Origin: CAZMBI01 sp964564675
GTDB taxonomy: Bacteria > Pseudomonadota > Alphaproteobacteria > Rickettsiales > UBA3002
Reading direction: 5' to 3'
NCBI GenBank assembly: GCA_964564675.1
Contig: CAZMBI010000011.1
Span: 1 to 64,000 of the forward strand
Length of the DNA stretch: 64,000 bases
Shown: positions 6,697-15,495 of the stretch, one piece after another
Numbering within the stretch: the stretch's first letter is position 1
Layout of the letters: every line of letters starts with the position of its first letter
Translations under genes and position numbers: made by a program
The notes under the pieces: generated by a model
The model's database searches: none
Told to the model about the DNA's origin: nothing
Seen by the model: only the letters and a program-made list of their open reading frames with translations

Positions 6697-9456
6697 ATGG
6701 AGCAAGCAGACGCATCCCGGGATTCAGAAAAGTTAACGCTTTATCTTGACAACAATCAGGCCCTTCCGCTTGAGCTTGCCATTATAACTGACAACGGCCA
6801 ACGCAAACTGGCGATACGTTTTGATGCGCGCGAGCAAACCCTCGGCCGCTCCCCAAACCCGCGTCTGGTCAAGAATATCACGGACCTGCTTGGCATCGGC
6901 CAGGAGCGCGTCAGCCCAGGTCACGCACTTCGCCCAAGCGCGGTGGAAACCGGTGTGTATCAGACGATGCTGCCCTTGCCGGATGATAAACAACCGCGCA
7001 TATTTAACATTACCCTGAACAATCAGCCGATTGCGAAATTCACCGTTGACGATCAAACGATTGCCGAAGATCGCACACGCAACGCCTTTCGTGCATTGGC
7101 GGTGAGTGAAACGCGGATGCTAGCCCGAGAAATGACGCCTTATCAGCTCAGTACGCTGCCCTACCCGCGGGATGAACTGGAAAAACTGGATGATAACGCC
7201 TTACCGGCCAGCGAGTTGCATACCCATCTGTCCGCACAACTGACCGGCGCCGAATGGTCGGATATTATTACAAACGCCAGCAAACCGGTGTTTTATCCGC
7301 TGGATATGCTGGGGCTGATCAAAGCGCAAACCGGCTCAAATTTTGACTTAATTGATTACGTTCATGACCAGGCAGTCACCCGTGACGTCTCATTTAAGCC
7401 GGCGGTTGATCTCAACCTGCCGCCGCTTGCCTCGGAACTGCCGATACAACCGGGTGACACCCACCAATGTGTTGATCTGCGGCAATTGGCGCGCAGCAAA
7501 GACCCGAACGCTCAGGCATTTTACAAACAGTTTATTGCCCAGTTGAGCATTCCGGTTGACAGCACAATCGGGCCGGAAGAAATGGACACCAAATTTTACC
7601 GCTTCCGCAACCCGCTGGAGAAAAACAAGGAACTGCAGGAAGCCAAAATTCTTAAAATCGCTGAAAACCACAGCAAAAAAGGCATTCAGTATGCCGAAAT
7701 GTCGACCAGCGAGGTACTGAATCCTGACTGGCTGGCATCAGCTACCAAAGCGATTGTCAAAGCAAAGGCGAGGTATCCGGATACGCATATCCGTTTATTG
7801 GCCGGCATTCACCGGTTTAAAGCGCCGGAGCTCATTGCTCAGGATATCGAAAAGGTCAAAGTCGCTGCTCATAACCCGTATGTCGTCGGCGTGGATTTTA
7901 TGGGTTACGAATCGAATAAACCCGAGAGCATCAACTGGGCGTTTCACGAAATGGCGCGCTGGGTGCGGCGGTCACGCGTTAAATACCGAGCCGGCGAAGA
8001 TGCCCCCTTCACCGATGATTTTGTTATCCGTATTCATGCCGGCGAAACCAGCAAAAATGCCAACAACGTACGCCATGCCATTGAACTGGCCGAGCAGTTT
8101 GGCGTAGATATCCGGGTGGGGCACTTAGTGCGCGGCGAAATTACGTCTGCGTTAAAACAAAAAGCCAAAAAGCACGATATCGTGATGGAATTTATACCGG
8201 ATTCAAATATCGCACTGCAAAATGCGGATTACCCGCAGGATATCCCGATGAAACCGTGGGTCGAAAGCCAGTTCACCTGTGTGGTTAACAGCGATGGCGC
8301 CGGCGCCTATCAAACCGATCCCCTGCAACAGGCAAAAACCGCCGTTTATGCAGGGCTCACGGTCGATCAGCTGCGGCATATGCGTCAAAAGGAAACCGCC
8401 TATGCGCAACAACGCATTGATTTTTTAAATGAAAAAGAAGCGGCATTTGTAGGAAAATTCTCGTCTTCTGCGGCCCCGTATGGCTCATCTTTTGATGAGG
8501 CGATGCTCAGTTTTACCAAGCATTTCGGCACAGAAATCGCGTACCTGAAACCCCGTCCCGACGCGCCAAGAAACGATCTGCCGCTGCCCCGCCGCTATCA
8601 GGGAAAGATGCCGATTTTATTAGCGGGTTCGTCCGGCACCAAATGGGATAACACACCGGAAAAAACAAAAACACAAATTCGCCTTGCCGCCCGCATGATG
8701 ACCAAACTGTTTGATCCGCACCATGTCTTTTTTTGTACCGGGCGGGTCAAGGACCGCGGCGTGGAAAAAGAGCTGGATCATGCGCTGGCCGCTGATGATG
8801 AAGAGCACTATAAAACCCGCAGCGGATTCGATATGGTAGCCACTTATGCCGGCGGCTATGAAAACCTGCCGATTGCCAGCGGCGTGAACTGGGTAAACAA
8901 AACCGTCGGCAGCCCCGAGCATGTGGCCGATAATGTGGTTGAATTTATGGAGCACAAAGGACGTCAGACCAGTCGTCACGACGGGGAGAAATCAGACGGT
9001 GTCAAAAGCTATGCATTATTCATCGGCGGCGGCGACTTCACGCGTGAATATATCGAGGAAACTTATAAACGGGCGCTGCCTTTCGGCATGGTGTTGATCG
9101 ACGACACACACCGGCGAAACGGCCGCAACCCCGGCGCAACGACGTTTGCGACCACTGACAAGGCGCGCTACATTCCCGAGTCCCATCACATCAAGCAAGA
9201 ATCCCCCGATAAGCCGCTCGCCCAAACCATCGTGCAACATATGTTACAACATGTGGGTATCGAGCGGCTGCGCGATGAACATGATTATAAAAAAATAGCG
9301 CGCACTGATTCTGCAAAATTACTTAAAACCATCTATGAGGAAGCGGAAAAAGAAGAAATGAGAACCACCAAAGATGAACGGAGCGCCAGAAGATCAGCAG
9401 CACTTGATAAATGGCGGAATGAGCCTCTCTCTAACGCTACCCCACCTGCGCGGTAA
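6697..9456 (+). CDS. Adenosine deaminase-like / LOG (SLOG)-like fusion protein
   Basis: A 919-aa soluble protein. Residues 1-165 are unassigned. Residues about 170-560 carry the metal-dependent deaminase signature in order: HTH (H175, H177), HAGE (447-450), GH (475-476), EFIPDSN (498-504) and NSDG (531-534). The second Asp of the usual DDP motif is Gly534, so activity may be altered or lost. Residues about 637-835 look like a Rossmann-type LOG/SLOG domain, with AGSSG (643-647), TGRVKDRGVE (681-690) and GGGDFTREYIEE (777-788), the last resembling the GG-GT-EE motif of LOG enzymes. The end is a charged helix. Codon use is AT-richer than its neighbours. The gene stands alone and its last 20 bp overlap the convergent mlaF. 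Deaminase domains occur in the RADAR phage-defence protein RdrB, and SLOG domains in other defence proteins; this pairing is not one I recognise. Confidence 0.75.
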   Translation: MEQADASRDSEKLTLYLDNNQALPLELAIITDNGQRKLAIRFDAREQTLGRSPNPRLVKNITDLLGIGQERVSPGHALRPSAVETGVYQTMLPLPDDKQPRIFNITLNNQPIAKFTVDDQTIAEDRTRNAFRALAVSETRMLAREMTPYQLSTLPYPRDELEKLDDNALPASELHTHLSAQLTGAEWSDIITNASKPVFYPLDMLGLIKAQTGSNFDLIDYVHDQAVTRDVSFKPAVDLNLPPLASELPIQPGDTHQCVDLRQLARSKDPNAQAFYKQFIAQLSIPVDSTIGPEEMDTKFYRFRNPLEKNKELQEAKILKIAENHSKKGIQYAEMSTSEVLNPDWLASATKAIVKAKARYPDTHIRLLAGIHRFKAPELIAQDIEKVKVAAHNPYVVGVDFMGYESNKPESINWAFHEMARWVRRSRVKYRAGEDAPFTDDFVIRIHAGETSKNANNVRHAIELAEQFGVDIRVGHLVRGEITSALKQKAKKHDIVMEFIPDSNIALQNADYPQDIPMKPWVESQFTCVVNSDGAGAYQTDPLQQAKTAVYAGLTVDQLRHMRQKETAYAQQRIDFLNEKEAAFVGKFSSSAAPYGSSFDEAMLSFTKHFGTEIAYLKPRPDAPRNDLPLPRRYQGKMPILLAGSSGTKWDNTPEKTKTQIRLAARMMTKLFDPHHVFFCTGRVKDRGVEKELDHALAADDEEHYKTRSGFDMVATYAGGYENLPIASGVNWVNKTVGSPEHVADNVVEFMEHKGRQTSRHDGEKSDGVKSYALFIGGGDFTREYIEETYKRALPFGMVLIDDTHRRNGRNPGATTFATTDKARYIPESHHIKQESPDKPLAQTIVQHMLQHVGIERLRDEHDYKKIARTDSAKLLKTIYEEAEKEEMRTTKDERSARRSAALDKWRNEPLSNATPPAR

Positions 9457-10207
9457 TCGGCCCATCGGCGCGTCCGTGCACAAACTGGTCGACATACGCA
9501 TTCCCGCTGTCGTCAATCTTATCCACCGGTCCGTCCCAGATGATTTTGCCTTCGTAAATCATCGCCACGCGGGTGGCGATCTTGCGCACGCTGACCATAT
9601 CATGCGTGATGCTCATGGTGGTCAGCTTCTGCTCGCGCGTGCAGGCGATAATCAGATCATTGATCACATCGGCCATAATCGGATCGAGCCCGGTGGTGGG
9701 CTCATCGAAAAAGATAATGCTCGGATCGCCGGCGATGGCGCGCGCCAGACCGACGCGTTTTTGCATGCCGCCGGAAAGCTCGGAAGGCATCAACTCGGCC
9801 ACATCGGCTTTCAGGCCGACCTGCTTCAGTTTTTCCACCGCCAGCTGGCGGGCATCGGCTTTCGTCAGCGCGTCTTCACCCTGCATGCGGGCAAATGCGA
9901 TATTCTCCCAGACCGACAGGCTGTCAAACAGCGCGCCACCTTGAAACAACATGCCGAACCGCCGCATCAGCTCAAAGCGCCGGCGCCCGTTCAGGCGGGT
10001 CACATCCTGGCCGTCCACCTCGATCAGGCCGCGATCGGGCACCACCAGGCCGAGCACGGACTTGATCGTCACCGACTTGCCCGATCCCGAGCCGCCGATA
10101 ATCACCACCGACTCGCCCTGCGCCACATCAAGCGTCACGCCGCGCAACACCTGCTTCGGGCCGAACGATTTACAGACGTCTTTCATCCGGATCACGGGCG
10201 TTGTCAT
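9437..10207 (-). CDS. mlaF: Phospholipid ABC transporter ATP-binding protein MlaF
   Basis: Powers lipid movement between inner and outer membrane by the MlaFEDB complex. It is 256 aa. Walker A GGSGSGKS is at 38-45, the Q-loop LFQGGALFDSLSVWENIAF near 88-105, the signature LSGGMQ at 144-149 and Walker B FFDEP at 166-170, all typical of MlaF rather than general importers. It follows mlaE on the same strand after a 48-bp gap holding a short palindrome. Its 3' end overlaps the convergent orphan gene by 20 bp, so full-length transcripts of the two would be antisense to each other there. MlaD is not found next to it. Confidence 0.93.
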   Translation of the reverse strand: MTTPVIRMKDVCKSFGPKQVLRGVTLDVAQGESVVIIGGSGSGKSVTIKSVLGLVVPDRGLIEVDGQDVTRLNGRRRFELMRRFGMLFQGGALFDSLSVWENIAFARMQGEDALTKADARQLAVEKLKQVGLKADVAELMPSELSGGMQKRVGLARAIAGDPSIIFFDEPTTGLDPIMADVINDLIIACTREQKLTTMSITHDMVSVRKIATRVAMIYEGKIIWDGPVDKIDDSGNAYVDQFVHGRADGPITAQVG

Positions 10208-10221
10208 ATCCCCTCCTTCAT

Positions 10222-10238
10222 CTCTCCCACTGGGAGAG
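10222..10238. repeat. Short palindrome between mlaE and mlaF
   Basis: CTCTCCCA and TGGGAGAG flank a single base. Similar CTCTCCC/GAGAG hairpins lie at 19420-19441 and within miaA, so this may be a minimal copy of a dispersed element. Confidence 0.5.
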
Positions 10239-10255
10239 GCAATATAATCCCCTCA

Positions 10256-11029
10256 TCATATCGCAAAAAACAGTTCGGTCAGCAGATAGTTAAACAGCAA
10301 AATCAGGATAGAGGCCGAGACCACCGCATTGGTCGTCGCCTTGCCCACGCCCTGCGCGCCGCCGCGCGAATGATAACCGTGATAACATCCCATCAGCGCG
10401 ATGATGAAACCAAAGACACTGGCTTTCACCAGTCCGGAAATGACGTCTTCAAGCTCCAGATACGACCAGGTGGTGTTCAGATACGGCCACGGCGCAAAAC
10501 CCAGCTTTTGAATGCTCACGATATAGCCGCCGAACACGCCGATGATATCGGCCACCAGCACCAGACACGGCAACATGATCGCACCCGCCAGCAGGCGCGG
10601 AAACACCAGATATTTAAACGGGTTGGTCGACAGCGTCACTAGTGCGTCAATCTGCTCGGTGACACGCATGGTGCCAATTTCCGCGGCAAACGCCGCGCCG
10701 ATGCGTCCGGCCACCATCAGCCCGGCCAGCACCGGCCCCAGCTCGCGCGTGATCGACAGCACCACGACAATGGCGATGGAGCTTTCGGCGGAAAAGCGGG
10801 CAAAGCCGGTAAAGCTCTGCAGCGCCAGCACGCCGCCGGTAAAAATCGCGGTCAGGCCAATAACGGGCAGGGAAAAATAGCCAATTTCCAGCATCATCCG
10901 CCCGACCTGGCGCGGGTAGTACGGCGGGCGGCACGCCGCTGCCAGGCCATGGCCGGTAAACAGCGCCAGCCGACCGACGGCGGCAAGAAAAGCCATAAAC
11001 ACACGACCGATGGCGGCGATGGGATTCAT
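10256..11029 (-). CDS. mlaE: Phospholipid ABC transporter permease MlaE
   Basis: Inner-membrane permease of the Mla lipid-transport complex, 257 aa with about five to six hydrophobic segments. The MlaE/DUF140 hallmarks are present: the long central segment LSITRELGPVLAGLMVAGRIGAAFAAEIGTMRVTEQIDAL and the C-terminal GVGKATTNAVV. It is the first gene of an mlaE-mlaF pair and lies 30 bp after alr, probably in one transcript. Confidence 0.94.
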   Translation of the reverse strand: MNPIAAIGRVFMAFLAAVGRLALFTGHGLAAACRPPYYPRQVGRMMLEIGYFSLPVIGLTAIFTGGVLALQSFTGFARFSAESSIAIVVVLSITRELGPVLAGLMVAGRIGAAFAAEIGTMRVTEQIDALVTLSTNPFKYLVFPRLLAGAIMLPCLVLVADIIGVFGGYIVSIQKLGFAPWPYLNTTWSYLELEDVISGLVKASVFGFIIALMGCYHGYHSRGGAQGVGKATTNAVVSASILILLFNYLLTELFFAI

Positions 11030-11059
11030 GCGCTTACTCCGGAACCCGCAATGCGTAAC

Positions 11060-12145
11060 TTACCTGACATATTCTCTTCTCACCCTCTGCCCGAGCCGGG
11101 AAAACACTTCATAGCCGATGGTCTCGGCCATGGCGGCGATATCGTCCACCGTCTGCTGCGGGCCCAGCACCGTGATGCGCCCGGCCTGCTCAAGCACCTG
11201 CTCGGGCACGTCGCTGACATCGAAGCTCAGCATATCCATCGTCACCCGGCCGAGAAGCGGCACGGCATAGTTGTCCACAAAGCCCTGCAGCTTACCGGTT
11301 AGCGTGCGGAACACGCCGTCGGCATAGCCCAGCGCCACGGTGGCGATACGCGTGCCTTCCGGGCGCGTGTGGATTGCACCGTAGCCAATGGTCTGCTTCC
11401 TGTCCAGCGTGCGTACCTGTAGAATCGGCGCCGACAACTCGGCCACTTGGTGCATGGGATTGGGCCGCGCGGCATTGGGCGTAATGCCATAAAGCGAACA
11501 GCCCGGCCGCGCCAGATCGCAATGAAACGAGCGATCAAGAAAAATACCCGATGAATTGACAAAGCTGGTCGGCAGCCCGGCAAAGCGGTCTCTGGCCTCA
11601 GCAAACAGCTGTTTCTGCTCGGCGTTTACCGCATGATCGGGATCCGAGGCGCACGCCAGATGCGACATCAGCGCGCTGACCCGGCATTCGGCAACCAGAT
11701 CCGGCTCCTCCGCCACGGCGTGCCATTCATGCCGTGTCAGCCCCAGCCGCGCCATGGCGGTATCGACATGCAGGATCGACGCCGCCTCCGGATGTTGCGC
11801 GCCGATTGGCCGCCAGCGCCTGATCTGCGCCGGCGAATTGAGCACCGGGATTAAACGGTGATTGACAAAGGCCAGCTCTTCGCCCTCACCGACACCATGA
11901 AACACGGCGATTTTGCGTTCCGGCAGTACGCGCCGCAGCTGAATTCCCTCCGCCAGCGTGGCCACGAAAAAGGTCTGGCAGCCGGCTTGCGCCAGCGCCG
12001 GGGCGACTGCCTCCACCCCTAGCCCATAGGCATTGGCTTTGACCACCGCCGCGCATTCGGCGCCGTGGAACTGCTCGCGCAGCAGGTGATAGTTGGCGGT
12101 AATAGCCGAGAGATCAACGGTGAGAGTGGGCGCGGTAAAAGCCAT
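11060..12145 (-). CDS. alr: Alanine racemase
   Basis: Interconverts L- and D-alanine for peptidoglycan, using pyridoxal phosphate. It is 361 aa, fold type III. The PLP lysine is Lys36 in VVKANAYGLG, and the second catalytic residue is Tyr255 in TIGYGAIHT, followed by the usual GYADGVFR segment. It sits downstream of hslU across a 75-bp repeat-rich gap and upstream of mlaE. Confidence 0.96.
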   Translation of the reverse strand: MAFTAPTLTVDLSAITANYHLLREQFHGAECAAVVKANAYGLGVEAVAPALAQAGCQTFFVATLAEGIQLRRVLPERKIAVFHGVGEGEELAFVNHRLIPVLNSPAQIRRWRPIGAQHPEAASILHVDTAMARLGLTRHEWHAVAEEPDLVAECRVSALMSHLACASDPDHAVNAEQKQLFAEARDRFAGLPTSFVNSSGIFLDRSFHCDLARPGCSLYGITPNAARPNPMHQVAELSAPILQVRTLDRKQTIGYGAIHTRPEGTRIATVALGYADGVFRTLTGKLQGFVDNYAVPLLGRVTMDMLSFDVSDVPEQVLEQAGRITVLGPQQTVDDIAAMAETIGYEVFSRLGQRVRREYVR

Positions 12146-12147
12146 AA

Positions 12148-12226
12148 GAGGTAGCAGATAGCACTTAGCCGCTCATAAGAAAACTCTTTTTGCAAAAGGC
12201 TAGCGACTAACGGCTGGCGGCTACAA
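12148..12226. repeat. Word-repeat hairpin between hslU and alr
   Basis: The gap contains repeated TAGC-type words on both sides (TAGCAGATAGCACTTAGCCG; GCTAGCGACTAACGGCTGGC) that pair imperfectly across a spacer. It resembles the gap between mreC and mreB (54058-54108), which uses similar words. Confidence 0.5.
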
Positions 12227-13531
12227 AATAAATTTCTCCAGATTCCCCGGTTTGGCCATATCGCCGATATGCGCGTTGACATAATCGGCGGTGACTTCCA
12301 CCGTGGTGTCGGACTGATCGGAGGCATGGAAGCTGACCTCCTCCAGTAGTTTCTCCATGATGGTATGCAGCCGGCGGGCGCCGATATTCTCGACTTCGGC
12401 ATTAAAGCGGATGGCAAGCTTGGCCAGCTCATCAAGCCCCTCATCGGTAAAGGTAACGGTCACGTTTTCGGTTGCCATCAACGCTTTGTACTGTTTGGTC
12501 AGGCTGGCTTCCGGTTCGGTCAGGATGCGCAGCATATCGGCCTCGGTCAGCGGTTTGAGCTCGACGCGTATCGGCAGACGTCCCTGCAGTTCGGGCAACA
12601 GATCCGAGGGTTTGGCCATATGAAACGCGCCGGAGGCGATAAACAGGATGTGATCAGTTTTAATCGAACCGTATTTGGTGGCCACCACCGTACCTTCCAG
12701 CAGGGGCAGCAAATCGCGCTGCACGCCTTCGCGGCTGACCTCGCCGCCACGCGCATCCTGACGAGCGGAGACTTTGTCGATCTCGTCCAGAAACACGATA
12801 CCGTGATTTTCCACCAGCCAGATCGACTGTTTGACGATGCGATCTTCGTCTACCAGCTTATCGGATTCCTCGCGCACCAGCACATCATGGCTTTCGCTGA
12901 CCGTCATGCGCTTGGCTTTGGTGCGCCCGCCCATTGCCTTGCCGAGCATATCATTGAGGTTAAGCACCCCCATCTGCCCGCCGGGCATGCCGGGAATATC
13001 GAAACTGGAAAACCCGGTATTATCCGCATCGGATACCTCGACTTCGATTTCCTTGTCATCAAGATCGCCGCTGCGCAGCTTTTCACGGAATTTGTTGCGC
13101 GTGTCGATGCTGGCCGTCTCGCCCACGAGCGCATCAAGCACGCGTTCTTCGGCTTCCATCTCGGCTTTGGTTCGCACTTCCTCACGCATGTCCTCACGCA
13201 CCATCGACAGCGCGATTTCCATCAGATCGCGCACGATCGATTCAACATCGCGCCCGACATAACCGACCTCGGTAAATTTGGTGGCCTCCACCTTGATAAA
13301 GGGCGCTTTGGCAAGCTTGGCCAGCCGCCGCGCAATCTCGGTTTTCCCGCAGCCGGTGGGCCCGATCATCAAAATGTTTTTGGGCACGATTTCATCCTGC
13401 AGGCTGCCTTCCACCTGCTGGCGACGCCACCGGTTGCGCAGTGAGATGGCCACCGCCCGTTTGGCATCTGCCTGACCGACTATATGGCGGTCCAGCTCAT
13501 TGACGATTTCGCGCGGGGTGAGTTCGGTCAT
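12221..13531 (-). CDS. hslU: HslU, ATPase subunit of the HslUV protease
   Basis: An AAA+ unfoldase that feeds proteins to the HslV peptidase. With the start at 13531 it is 436 aa and begins MTELTPREIV, as the family does; an in-frame ATG at 13543 would add four residues and overlap the upstream gene. Walker A GPTGCGKT is at 57-64 (counted from 13531), Walker B is GIVFLDEIDK, sensor and C-terminal segments (ENIGARRLHTIMEKLLEE, then a short tail ending KFIL) are present. The upstream stop and this start form TGATATG, which suggests coupled translation. Confidence 0.96.
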   Translation of the reverse strand: MTELTPREIVNELDRHIVGQADAKRAVAISLRNRWRRQQVEGSLQDEIVPKNILMIGPTGCGKTEIARRLAKLAKAPFIKVEATKFTEVGYVGRDVESIVRDLMEIALSMVREDMREEVRTKAEMEAEERVLDALVGETASIDTRNKFREKLRSGDLDDKEIEVEVSDADNTGFSSFDIPGMPGGQMGVLNLNDMLGKAMGGRTKAKRMTVSESHDVLVREESDKLVDEDRIVKQSIWLVENHGIVFLDEIDKVSARQDARGGEVSREGVQRDLLPLLEGTVVATKYGSIKTDHILFIASGAFHMAKPSDLLPELQGRLPIRVELKPLTEADMLRILTEPEASLTKQYKALMATENVTVTFTDEGLDELAKLAIRFNAEVENIGARRLHTIMEKLLEEVSFHASDQSDTTVEVTADYVNAHIGDMAKPGNLEKFIL

Positions 13532-13532
13532 A

Positions 13533-14090
13533 TCAATTGTCATTGTCAGCTTCGTAAATCAGGGTTTCCTCAGTGGTTTCAAACACATTGCCGTCACACA
13601 CGGGCTTATGCCAGTAAGCGCGCATATAGGCGCCGTCGGCCAGGATGCTATATTCGCCGGCCACGCCGCAATCTCCCGGCCCGCGCGCTTTATGATAGGT
13701 ACGCAGGGTGGCGGTATTCTGGTTAAAGCGCGGCCTTGGAATATAAGGCGAAGCGTGCCAGCCATTAATTGTCATCACCGACACATAAAGCGGCACCCAG
13801 CGGCCGTTTTCATTGGCGATAAAGCCGATTGCGCCGGAATTATACGCCGCCTCATAGCACGGCAGCAGCACCAGCCGCGCCTGTTCGTTCAGCCGGTAGG
13901 TCGAGCGCGAGACGTTGGGCGCAGCAATCAGATCTTCGCAGAATTGGGTATAAAGCTGGCTTGCCAGCGGTGGCAGCGGGTCCGGTTGGGCTGTCTGGTT
14001 GTTCGCATCGGCAGCTGGGGCCTGCCCGGCCCAGGCCGGCGCCCCGATCAAGCAGGCCAATGCGATGAATCCGGCCACCTGTTTGTTCAT
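13533..14090 (-). CDS. Exported DUF1176-like protein
   Basis: A 185-aa protein with a clear signal peptide (MNKQVAGFIALACLIGAPAWA, cleavage after AWA). The C-terminal half shows features I associate with DUF1176: a YHKARGPGDCGVAG segment and a later Lys-Pro-Val-Cys-Asp-Gly, giving probable disulphide cysteines. Its function is unknown. The ATG at 14090 overlaps the hslV stop by 4 bp (ATGA), and its own stop precedes hslU by one base, so it is embedded in the hslVU operon. The longer frame back to 14150 lies in hslV and lacks a signal peptide, so it is rejected. Confidence 0.85.
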   Translation of the reverse strand: MNKQVAGFIALACLIGAPAWAGQAPAADANNQTAQPDPLPPLASQLYTQFCEDLIAAPNVSRSTYRLNEQARLVLLPCYEAAYNSGAIGFIANENGRWVPLYVSVMTINGWHASPYIPRPRFNQNTATLRTYHKARGPGDCGVAGEYSILADGAYMRAYWHKPVCDGNVFETTEETLIYEADNDN

Positions 14091-14653
14091 GCCGCATCCC
14101 TTTCGCTGGCGATGGTCTGCACCGTCAATTGCTCGTTGGTAAACACGCAAATCTCGGCGGCGATTTTCATCGCCCGGCGGGCGAGCGTTTCCGCATCCAT
14201 CTCGCTGTCTATCATAGCGCGCGCGGCGGCCAGCGCATAATTGCCGCCGGAGCCGATGCCGATCAGCCCGTCTTCGGGCTCCAGCACATCGCCGTTACCG
14301 GTTAACAGCAGCGAGGTTTGACTGTCCACCACCGCCATCATCGCCTCCAGCCGGCGCAAATAGCGGTCAGTGCGCCAGTCCTTGGCCAGCTCGACACAGG
14401 CGCGGGTCAGCTGGCCCGGATGTTTTTCCAGCTTGCCTTCCAGGCGCTCAAACAGCGTGAAGGCATCGGCGGTGGCGCCGGCGAACCCGGCCAGAATCGA
14501 GCCGTCACCGATTGTGCGCACTTTTTTGGCGCTGGCCTTGATAATGGAATTGCCGATACTGACCTGCCCGTCCCCGGCAATCACCACCTGATCGCCTTTG
14601 CGCACCGACAATATCGTGGTACCGTACCAGGTGTGTTCGGACGTATGCTGCAT
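14087..14653 (-). CDS. hslV: HslV, peptidase subunit of the HslUV protease
   Basis: A proteasome-like threonine peptidase. The N-terminal nucleophile is Thr in WYG-TTILSVRKG, exposed when the short leader is removed. I chose the ATG at 14653 (MQHTSEHTWYG), giving a ten-residue leader and 188 aa, as in other alphaproteobacteria. The frame stays open to 14725 with two further possible starts, one after GGGGG, so a longer leader cannot be excluded. Family segments AGDGQVS, AGFAGATADAFTL and RTDRYLRRLEAM are intact. Confidence 0.93.
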   Translation of the reverse strand: MQHTSEHTWYGTTILSVRKGDQVVIAGDGQVSIGNSIIKASAKKVRTIGDGSILAGFAGATADAFTLFERLEGKLEKHPGQLTRACVELAKDWRTDRYLRRLEAMMAVVDSQTSLLLTGNGDVLEPEDGLIGIGSGGNYALAAARAMIDSEMDAETLARRAMKIAAEICVFTNEQLTVQTIASERDAA

Positions 14654-14831
14654 GAGCAGAAATGTGAGGGAATTTTTCTCGATTTCAAGAGATTTGTGTT
14701 TATTTGTCATCCCCCGGCCCGGCATGGCCGCAAGCCCCGGCTGTTACGCGCGAAATGGCAGAGCAAGCGAGGGATATGTTGACAGGATCGGATTATTATA
14801 GTGACTAATGAAATGAATCAGAGTGAGAGCC

Positions 14832-15419
14832 ATGCGTACCGCCACCGTTGAACGTAACACAAAAGAAACGCAGATTACCGCCGCGGTGAACCTTGACGGC
14901 ACCGGGCAGTATGACATAGCCACCGGCATCGGTTTCTTGGATCACATGCTCGAGCAGCTCGCGCGTCACAGCCTGATCGATCTCACCGTCAATGCGCAGG
15001 GGGATCTGCATATCGATTATCATCACACCACGGAGGATACCGGCATTGCCATTGGCCAGGCTGTAGCCGAGGCGCTCGGCGATAAAAAAGGCATCGTGCG
15101 CTATGCCGACGCGCACTCGCCGATGGATGAAACCCTGACCCGCGTGGCAATCGACCTATCGGGACGGCCTTACACGGTGTGGAAGGTGGAGTTCACCAGA
15201 CCCAAGCTCGGCGAGATGGATACGGAACTTTTCCGCGAGTGGTTCGTGGCGTTTGCCACCGCCGCCGGGGCCACCTTGCATGTGGAAAATTTATACGGCG
15301 TCAATAACCACCATATTGTCGAATCATGTTATAAGGGGCTGGCGCGGGTTTTACGCGCCGCAACCGCGATCGACCCGCGCCGGCCCGACGCGGTGCCCAG
15401 CACCAAGGGCGCACTGTAA
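14832..15419 (+). CDS. hisB: Imidazoleglycerol-phosphate dehydratase
   Basis: Catalyses the sixth step of histidine synthesis. It is 195 aa, the monofunctional form. The metal-binding motifs FLDHMLEQLARH, DYHHTTEDTGI and NNHHIVESCYKGLARVLR are all present. The ATG at 14832 is preceded by GAGTGAGAG; an upstream GTG at 14823 would add three residues. It diverges from hslV across about 180 bp and heads the his gene run hisB-DUF2628-hisH-GNAT-hisA-hisF. Confidence 0.97.
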   Translation: MRTATVERNTKETQITAAVNLDGTGQYDIATGIGFLDHMLEQLARHSLIDLTVNAQGDLHIDYHHTTEDTGIAIGQAVAEALGDKKGIVRYADAHSPMDETLTRVAIDLSGRPYTVWKVEFTRPKLGEMDTELFREWFVAFATAAGATLHVENLYGVNNHHIVESCYKGLARVLRAATAIDPRRPDAVPSTKGAL

Positions 15420-15495
15420 GGCAGTCGCTTTTTGCTTGTCGGTTAGCCGGTTATTCCCTAAAACCTGTTTGCAAAATGAAACCAGTTTTCGAAAT

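Noticed and set aside
6697..9456. Assignment as RADAR RdrB
   Set aside because: No RdrA-type ATPase is beside it, the protein has an added LOG/SLOG-like domain, and the DDP motif is altered, so only a distant deaminase link is claimed.
9374..10642. Long plus-strand open frame across mlaF and mlaE
   Set aside because: It is a shadow on the reverse strand of two well-recognised genes, common in GC-rich DNA, and its translation is rich in His, Arg and Gln with no domain.
12365..13444. Long plus-strand open frame opposite hslU
   Set aside because: hslU has all family motifs; the opposite frame has none and lacks a ribosome binding site.
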